Origin: Nitrosomonadales bacterium
Lineage (GTDB): Bacteria; Pseudomonadota; Gammaproteobacteria; Burkholderiales; Gallionellaceae
Direction: 5' to 3'
Length of the DNA: 64,000 nt
Assembly (NCBI GenBank): GCA_016235045.1
Contig: JACRME010000016.1
Location: 62,001-126,000 of the forward strand
The translations under genes were made by a program, and so were the position numbers. Below the pieces are notes generated by a model that was not told the DNA's origin, ran no database searches, and saw nothing but the letters and a program-made list of their open reading frames with translations. Below are positions 59,164 to 64,000 of this stretch, piece by piece; the first letter of the stretch is position 1; each line of letters opens with the position of its first letter.

Positions 59164-59799
59164 ATGGTAGAAGAAGCGCAGAAGGAGAAGCAAGCATCAC
59201 CCAAAGAGAGCATTTGGACGAAACTGAGGCGGCCGCCGAAGTGTTCATTCCTGCTGCTCCTCGTCATCGGCATGTCGTTGGGCATCGCGGTCTGGGGCGG
59301 ACTCAACACCGCCATGGAATGGACTAACCGTTCCGAGTTTTGCATCTCGTGCCACGAGATGACCATTCCCTATGAAGAACTTAAGCAGACGGTTCACTTC
59401 AAGAACCGCAGCGGCACCACCGTCAATTGCTCCGACTGTCACGTCGCCAGCAGCAAGACGCCGACGGACTACATGTTCAAGTCGTTCCAGAAACTGATGG
59501 CTGCCCGCGATGTGATCGGCAAGATCACCGGTGTGGTGGATACGCCCGAGAAGTTCGAGGCGCACCGTCTGGAGATGGCCAAGCGCGTGTGGGCACGGAT
59601 GGAGAGCCGCGATTCGAAGGAGTGCCGCAACTGCCACAACTTTGCCACCATGGATCCGGACAAGCAGAAAGCACGCTCGCAGATCAAGCATGAGGAAGCG
59701 CAGGAAGACAAGATAACGTGTATCGAGTGCCACAAAGGCATCGCGCACAAGCCGATCCAGCATCTGCTGGAAGAGGAAGCCGCCCAGGCGGAAAAATGA
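59164..59799 (+). CDS. NapC/NirT-family tetraheme cytochrome c
   Basis: A 211-residue protein with one N-terminal membrane helix (FLLLLVIGMSLGIAVWGGL) and four c-type heme motifs: CISCH, CSDCH, CRNCH and CIECH. Proteins of this family draw electrons from the quinol pool and pass them to periplasmic acceptors, or the reverse. Its place between soxYZ and two further cytochromes suggests that it connects sulfur oxidation with quinone. There is no nitrate or nitrite reductase in the window. Confidence 0.92.
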   Translation: MVEEAQKEKQASPKESIWTKLRRPPKCSFLLLLVIGMSLGIAVWGGLNTAMEWTNRSEFCISCHEMTIPYEELKQTVHFKNRSGTTVNCSDCHVASSKTPTDYMFKSFQKLMAARDVIGKITGVVDTPEKFEAHRLEMAKRVWARMESRDSKECRNCHNFATMDPDKQKARSQIKHEEAQEDKITCIECHKGIAHKPIQHLLEEEAAQAEK

Positions 59800-59807
59800 T
59801 CGAACGA

Positions 59808-59840
59808 CGGGATGGTCGCAAGGCCCATCCCGTTTTTTTT
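59808..59840 (+). terminator. Intrinsic terminator after the tetraheme cytochrome gene
   Basis: CGGGATGG-TCGCAAGGC-CCATCCCG followed by T8 is a strong terminator, so the following EB_dh-like gene probably has its own promoter or is reached by read-through. Confidence 0.9.
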
Positions 59841-59863
59841 AATACATGAACGGGAGCTGTTCA

Positions 59864-60865
59864 ATGAAAAAGATCGCAGTGTTGGTAATCAGTGCAGTGT
59901 TGTCCGCGCCGGCGTTCGCCGCGCCGAACTGGAGCAAGGTGCCTTCCAAGAAGGTGCCCGTATTTTATCCCGGCCAGTCCGGCCTCGAGTGGGTGTTGAC
60001 CAAGAAGGATCACTCCGCATCCAACCAGATCCTGGACAAAAAACGCGCCTGTACCAAATGTCACGACACCGATGCCGTGGAGATCGGCGACAAGATCGCG
60101 GCAGGCAAGCCGGTCGGCAATCTGCGCCAGCCGCTGGACGGTGCCGTGCCAAAGGGCAAGGCCGGTTCCATTCCGGTCACCGTGCAGGCAGCGCATGACG
60201 GCAACAAGATTTATCTGCGCTTCGAGTGGGACACACCCAAGAGCGGCGGCGACAAGAAAATGGACCCGAAGAACGACACCAAGCTGACCGTCATGTTCGA
60301 CGACAGCAAGGTCGAGTACGCCGACCGCGGCGGCTGCTGGGCGACCTGCCACGAAGACTTGCGCGGCATGCCCGATGCCAACGATGCAGCCAAGAGCCAT
60401 GCCAAGGCCAAGGCGCTGGGCTGGGGCGAAGGCGCCACCAAGTACATCAGGGAGTCGCGCACCGACCTGACCATGACCGGCAATGCGCGCGGCGGCTGGG
60501 ACAAGCTCAAGTCCGACGCCGAGATCGAGGCCGCGCTCAAGGAGGGCAAGTTCATGGACCTGATGCAGTTCCGCAGCAAGGAAAAAGCGGCTGACGGTTA
60601 TGTGCTGGAGACGCGCCACATGGACGGCGGCAAGAGCCTGATCAAGGCCGAAGGCAAGAAGAGCGGCAAACACTGGACGGTGATATTCGAGCGCACGCTG
60701 GCCGCCGGCGGCAAGGGCGACCACGCCATTGCGGCGGGCAAGCTTTACAACATCGGTTTCGCCATCCACGACGACAACGCCGACGGACGTTTCCACCAGG
60801 TGTCGCTGGGTTACACGCTCGGGCTGGATAACGATGCGGCAGATTTCAACGCGGTGAAACAGTGA
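59864..60865 (+). CDS. EB_dh-like periplasmic diheme cytochrome c
   Basis: A 333-residue protein with a signal peptide (MKKIAVLVISAVLSAPAFA). The first heme site is a standard CTKCH (Cys63-His67). The second is CWATCH (Cys158-His163), a rare CX3CH form. VTVQAAHDGNKIYLRFEWDTPK and the C-terminal part FAIHDDNADGRFHQVSLGYTLG match the ethylbenzene-dehydrogenase gamma-like heme-binding domain. It probably carries electrons in the periplasm near SoxYZ and FccAB; its precise partner is unknown. ATG 59864 follows CGGGAG. Confidence 0.82.
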   Translation: MKKIAVLVISAVLSAPAFAAPNWSKVPSKKVPVFYPGQSGLEWVLTKKDHSASNQILDKKRACTKCHDTDAVEIGDKIAAGKPVGNLRQPLDGAVPKGKAGSIPVTVQAAHDGNKIYLRFEWDTPKSGGDKKMDPKNDTKLTVMFDDSKVEYADRGGCWATCHEDLRGMPDANDAAKSHAKAKALGWGEGATKYIRESRTDLTMTGNARGGWDKLKSDAEIEAALKEGKFMDLMQFRSKEKAADGYVLETRHMDGGKSLIKAEGKKSGKHWTVIFERTLAAGGKGDHAIAAGKLYNIGFAIHDDNADGRFHQVSLGYTLGLDNDAADFNAVKQ

Positions 60866-60987
60866 CGAACAGGATCAAGCATTACGGCAACAACGTAATA
60901 AGCAGCAAGCAATAAAAAGCATTAAAGGCAGTGGGAGCGGCCGCCTTCGTTTGAAGGTGTGTTATTCACAGAGAGAGGAGTCGAAAA

Positions 60988-61566
60988 ATGAGAAGAAAGT
61001 TGAGTGTAATGACCCTGGCGCTTGGAGCCATGGTTGTATCGGCTGCGGCGTATGCAATTCCGCCAACCGCAGAGATACTGTCTTATGCTTGCGCCGGATG
61101 CCACGGTACCAGCGGCGCCAGCGCGGGGCCGAGCATGCCCAGTCTGGCCGGGCAAAACAAGGCCTTCTTTGTCGATGCGATGAAGAAGTTCAAGAGCGGC
61201 GAGCGCACCGGCACCGTCATGGCGCGGCTGGCCAAGGGCTACAGCGACGAGCAGATCGTCGCCATGGCCGACTTTTTCGCCAAGCAGAAACGCGCTTCCC
61301 AGACCACGGAAATCGATCCGGCACTGGTCGCCCAGGGCAAGGTCGTCTATGACAACGCCTGCAAGCGTTGCCACCTGGAAAGCGGCAAGGAGTTCGAGGA
61401 AGACACTCCGGTCGTTGCAGGCCAGTGGCTGAAGTACCTGCAAATCCAGATGGGCGAATTCCGCGACGGCAAGCGCAAGATCTCGGACAAGAAGGCGGAG
61501 AAAGTGAAGTCGCTGACCGCCGCCGACTGGGAAGCTGCGGCGCATTTCTATGCCAGCCAGAAATAA
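60988..61566 (+). CDS. Diheme cytochrome c, FccA/c4-like
   Basis: A 192-residue periplasmic protein with a signal peptide (MTLALGAMVVSAAAYA) and two heme motifs, CAGCH and CKRCH, each in a class I cytochrome fold as in cytochrome c4 and FccA. It lies 16 bases before the FccB-like gene, so it is probably the heme subunit of flavocytochrome c sulfide dehydrogenase, taking electrons from FccB. Confidence 0.88.
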   Translation: MRRKLSVMTLALGAMVVSAAAYAIPPTAEILSYACAGCHGTSGASAGPSMPSLAGQNKAFFVDAMKKFKSGERTGTVMARLAKGYSDEQIVAMADFFAKQKRASQTTEIDPALVAQGKVVYDNACKRCHLESGKEFEEDTPVVAGQWLKYLQIQMGEFRDGKRKISDKKAEKVKSLTAADWEAAAHFYASQK

Positions 61567-61582
61567 CAAGGAGACAGACAAC

Positions 61583-62848
61583 ATGACTATGGAACGCAGA
61601 AATTTCCTCAAGCTCCTCGGCGCCGGCGCCGGTGCTGCCACGCTGGGCCTGGCCGGTTGTGCCACGACCAACAAGGCGGGCGCACGCAAGGTGGTGGTGG
61701 TCGGCGGCGGCTACGGCGGCACGATCGCGGCCAAGTACATCCGCATGCAGGATCCCACCCTCGAGGTGACCCTGATCGAGCGCAACGACCATTTCATTTC
61801 CTGCCCGTTCAGCAACCTGTATATCGGCGGCCTGATGCCGGACCTGTCTTCGCTGACCATCAAGTATGATCAGCTCGCGACCAACCATGGCATCAAGGTG
61901 GTGCAGGCCGAAGTCACCGCCATCGATGCCAAGGCGCATGTCGTGAAGACCAGCAAAGGCGACTTCCCTTACGAGAAGTGCGTGGTGTCTCCCGGTATCG
62001 ATTTCCGCACCAACGAGATCAAGGGCTATGACCCGGAGATCATGCCGCACGCCTGGAAGGCCGGTCCGCAGACCGTGCTGCTGCGCAAGCAGCTCGAGGC
62101 GATGAAGCCGGGCGGCACCGTCATCCTGTCCATCCCGCTGGCGCCGTTCCGCTGCCCGCCCGGACCGTACGAGCGTACCAGCATGATCGCGATGTACCTC
62201 AAGCAGAACAAGCCCGGCTCCAAGATCATCGTGCTGGATGCCAATCCGGATATCGTCTCCAAGAAGGGCCTGTTCCTGAAGGGCTGGAAGAAGCACTACG
62301 AGGGCATCATCGACTACCGTCCCGCCAAGAAGGTCACCGAAGTGGACAACAAGAACATGTCGGTGCTGGTCGAGGGTATCGAAGAGATCAAGGGCGATGT
62401 CATCAACATCATTCCGCCGCAAAAAGCGGGCGCCATTGCGCACACCGCCGGTCTGGTCGGTGCCGACGGCAAATGGTGCCCGGTGCGCTCCTTCGACTTC
62501 GAGTCGAGGAACCATCCGGACATCCATGTCATCGGCGATTCCTCCATCGCGGGTGCGATGCCCAAGTCCGGCTACTCCGCCAACTCGGAAGCCAAAGTCT
62601 GCGCCACCAACATCGTGGCGATGATGAACGGCCGCAAGATGACGGAGATGTCCGCGATCAACACCTGCTACAGCTACCTGTCGGCCAAGGAAGCGGTCAG
62701 CGTGACCGGCGTGTATCGCGTGAATGCGAGTACACAGGCCATCGAGGCGGTGCCTGGCTCGGTCGGCGTTTCTGCTGATTTGTCAGAGACCGAAGCGATG
62801 TACGCGGAAAGCTGGATCAGGAATATCCTGCACGAGATGTCGACCTGA
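61583..62848 (+). CDS. fccB: Flavocytochrome c sulfide dehydrogenase, FAD subunit (FccB-like)
   Basis: A 421-residue flavoprotein with a Tat signal (MERRNFLKLLGAGAGAATLGLAGC) whose end also resembles a lipobox. KVVVVGGGYGGTIAAKYIRM is the FAD-binding motif, and the Cys in FRCPPGPYER together with the Cys in SANSEAKVCATNIVAM correspond to the redox-active pair of FccB. It oxidises sulfide or sulfane sulfur in the periplasm. AAGGAG lies nine bases before ATG 61583. SoxF-like function is an alternative name for the same family. Confidence 0.9.
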   Translation: MTMERRNFLKLLGAGAGAATLGLAGCATTNKAGARKVVVVGGGYGGTIAAKYIRMQDPTLEVTLIERNDHFISCPFSNLYIGGLMPDLSSLTIKYDQLATNHGIKVVQAEVTAIDAKAHVVKTSKGDFPYEKCVVSPGIDFRTNEIKGYDPEIMPHAWKAGPQTVLLRKQLEAMKPGGTVILSIPLAPFRCPPGPYERTSMIAMYLKQNKPGSKIIVLDANPDIVSKKGLFLKGWKKHYEGIIDYRPAKKVTEVDNKNMSVLVEGIEEIKGDVINIIPPQKAGAIAHTAGLVGADGKWCPVRSFDFESRNHPDIHVIGDSSIAGAMPKSGYSANSEAKVCATNIVAMMNGRKMTEMSAINTCYSYLSAKEAVSVTGVYRVNASTQAIEAVPGSVGVSADLSETEAMYAESWIRNILHEMST

Positions 62849-62871
62849 TTCGGAAATGTAGTTGTCGATCA

Positions 62872-62907
62872 AACCCTGTCTGGAAGTCTGCCAGGCAGGG
62901 TTTTTTT
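62872..62907 (+). terminator. Intrinsic terminator after fccB
   Basis: AACCCTGTCTGG, a short loop and CCAGGCAGGGTT followed by further T residues form a stable stem with one G-T pair, 24 bases after the fccB stop. Confidence 0.88.
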
Positions 62908-62930
62908 AGTTGTATAGGGAGATCAAATTC

Positions 62931-64000
62931 ATGGATGCATCAAACTTAACCACATTCGTTGTCTGGTGTGGATTCGGGCTGGGAGTCGCGTTCGGCTTCA
63001 TTGCTAACAAAACCAATTTCTGCACGATGGGCGCCATCTCGGATGTCGTCAACATGGAACACTGGGGGCGTATGCGCGCATGGCTGCTCGCCATGGCGGT
63101 CGCCATGATCGGCGTCAGCGCGCTGGCCTATGTCAATGCCGTGAATTTTTCCGAAACTCTGTATGCCAGCAAGAATTTCTACTGGTTGAGTTATATTTTC
63201 GGGGGCTTGTGCTTCGGCGTCGGTATGACACTGGCCGGCGGGTGCGCCAACAAGAACCTGGTGCGCTTGGGCGGCGGCAATCTGAGATCGCTTGTGGTCA
63301 TCTTCTTCATGGGCTTTGCCGCGATCGTCACCCTGAAAGGGGTGCTGGGCACTTTCCGCATCAATGTGCTGCAATCGCCTTTCGGCACGCTCTATTTCGA
63401 GAACGGCCAGCTTCTGCCCGCGCTGCTTTCCGGAACCGGCGGCATCACCGCGCAAACCCTGCAGTTGGCGATGACCGGCGCAGTGGCACTGACCATCATC
63501 CTTTTTGTGTACAAGGACGAGAAGTTCCGCAAGAGTTTCAATAATAACCTGTCGGCTTTGATCATCGGCGTAATCGTGGCGGGGAGCTGGTATGTCACCG
63601 GTCATCTCGGTCTGGCGGAAAATCCCGAGACGCTGGAAATGACCTATTTCGGCACCAGTTCCAACCGGCCCGAATCGATGTCGTTCGTCGCCCCATCGGC
63701 TTACAGCCTGGAGTATCTGGCCTATTCGACTGATGTCTCGAAGATCGTCACCTTCGGCATCGCCACCGTCCTGGGTGTCGCCTTCGGCTCGTTCATCTAC
63801 GCGCTGGTCAGCAAGTCCTTTCGCTGGGAAGCTTTTTCTTCCGTGCAGGACATGTTCTTCCACATCGGCGGTGCGGTATTGATGGGCTTCGGTGCGGTCT
63901 GTGCGGCGGGATGCACCATCGGGCAAGGTATCACCGGCATCTCGACGCTCTCGCTGGGGTCTTTGCTGGCGCTTCTGTCCATCATCGCGGGTTCCGCCAT
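62931..64000 (+). CDS. YeeE/YedE-family transporter, TsuA-like (cut by window edge)
   Basis: The frame is open from ATG 62931 to the end of the window, 356 codons, and is missing from the track because it has no stop. It encodes many membrane helices with the family marks: NKTNFCTMGAISDVVN, LAGGCANKNLVRLGGGNL and VCAAGCTIGQGITG, including the cysteines that handle thiosulfate in TsuA. YeeE/YedE proteins import thiosulfate or other reduced sulfur compounds. GGGAGATC precedes the start. Its position after fccB fits a role in sulfur traffic. Confidence 0.88.
   Translation, partial: MDASNLTTFVVWCGFGLGVAFGFIANKTNFCTMGAISDVVNMEHWGRMRAWLLAMAVAMIGVSALAYVNAVNFSETLYASKNFYWLSYIFGGLCFGVGMTLAGGCANKNLVRLGGGNLRSLVVIFFMGFAAIVTLKGVLGTFRINVLQSPFGTLYFENGQLLPALLSGTGGITAQTLQLAMTGAVALTIILFVYKDEKFRKSFNNNLSALIIGVIVAGSWYVTGHLGLAENPETLEMTYFGTSSNRPESMSFVAPSAYSLEYLAYSTDVSKIVTFGIATVLGVAFGSFIYALVSKSFRWEAFSSVQDMFFHIGGAVLMGFGAVCAAGCTIGQGITGISTLSLGSLLALLSIIAGSA

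Noticed and set aside
59164-59799. NapC as part of a nitrate reductase
   Set aside because: No napA or napB or nitrite reductase is in the window; the neighbours are sulfur genes, so only the family name is given.

Overview
The window looks like a chromosome segment of an autotrophic, sulfur-oxidising betaproteobacterium of the Gallionellaceae / Sulfuricellaceae / Thiobacillaceae type. The basis is gene content: reverse-acting APS reductase with an AprM anchor, dissimilatory ATP sulfurylase, cytoplasmic SoeABC, SoxYZ, flavocytochrome-c-like FccAB, a Cys128/Cys160/Cys354 sulfide:quinone oxidoreductase and an EpsA-type LuxR regulator. No species is claimed.

Layout. 1-3.6 kb is an accessory island: the tail of an SDR, a Phd/VapC-type toxin-antitoxin pair with a palindromic operator, an orphan HigA-like antitoxin, a DUF6883/DUF4926 pair, a small membrane protein and an FRG-domain protein. 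3.7-6.2 kb is tex, interrupted in frame by a dispersed repeat. 6.4-14.2 kb carries an EpsA-like regulator, a 12-repeat NHL lipoprotein, a GH13 branching-enzyme-like protein and a sugar-nucleotide epimerase. 14.2-19.5 kb is a signalling block: response regulator, porin, PstS-like periplasmic protein and BarA-like hybrid kinase. 19.8-23.5 kb has a Pat-type protein acetyltransferase diverging from an AcuC-like deacetylase. 23.5-32.3 kb is a seven-gene, probably single-operon c-di-GMP/phosphorelay locus (REC-GGDEF-EAL, REC-PAS, HDOD, REC-HD-GYP, FIST, two histidine kinases, one with a hemerythrin domain). 32.3-34.2 kb has tRNA-Glu, tRNA-Ala, gltX and tRNA-Val.

34.2-64 kb is dominated by sulfur metabolism. 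A GAF kinase and NarL-type regulator precede sqr. After a housekeeping stretch (phosphodiesterase, rhodanese, lipoprotein, an unlisted 56-aa ORF, HIT, DUF4279, TPR, SlyD-like) come sat-aprM-aprB-aprA on the minus strand, head to head with soeABC on the plus strand. Three SulP anion transporters follow soeC, then soxYZ, a tetraheme NapC/NirT cytochrome, an EB_dh-like diheme protein, fccA-like, fccB-like and a YeeE/YedE (TsuA-like) transporter cut by the window edge.

How it fits together (inference): periplasmic sulfide or sulfane sulfur is oxidised by SQR and FccAB, thiosulfate sulfur is carried by SoxYZ or imported by the YeeE/YedE protein, sulfite made in the cytoplasm is oxidised directly by SoeABC or through AprBA-Sat with ATP formation, and sulfate leaves through one or more SulP proteins. 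Palindromic dispersed repeats occur throughout, including inside tex and between soeB and soeC. No rRNA, CRISPR array, phage or intact insertion sequence was seen.
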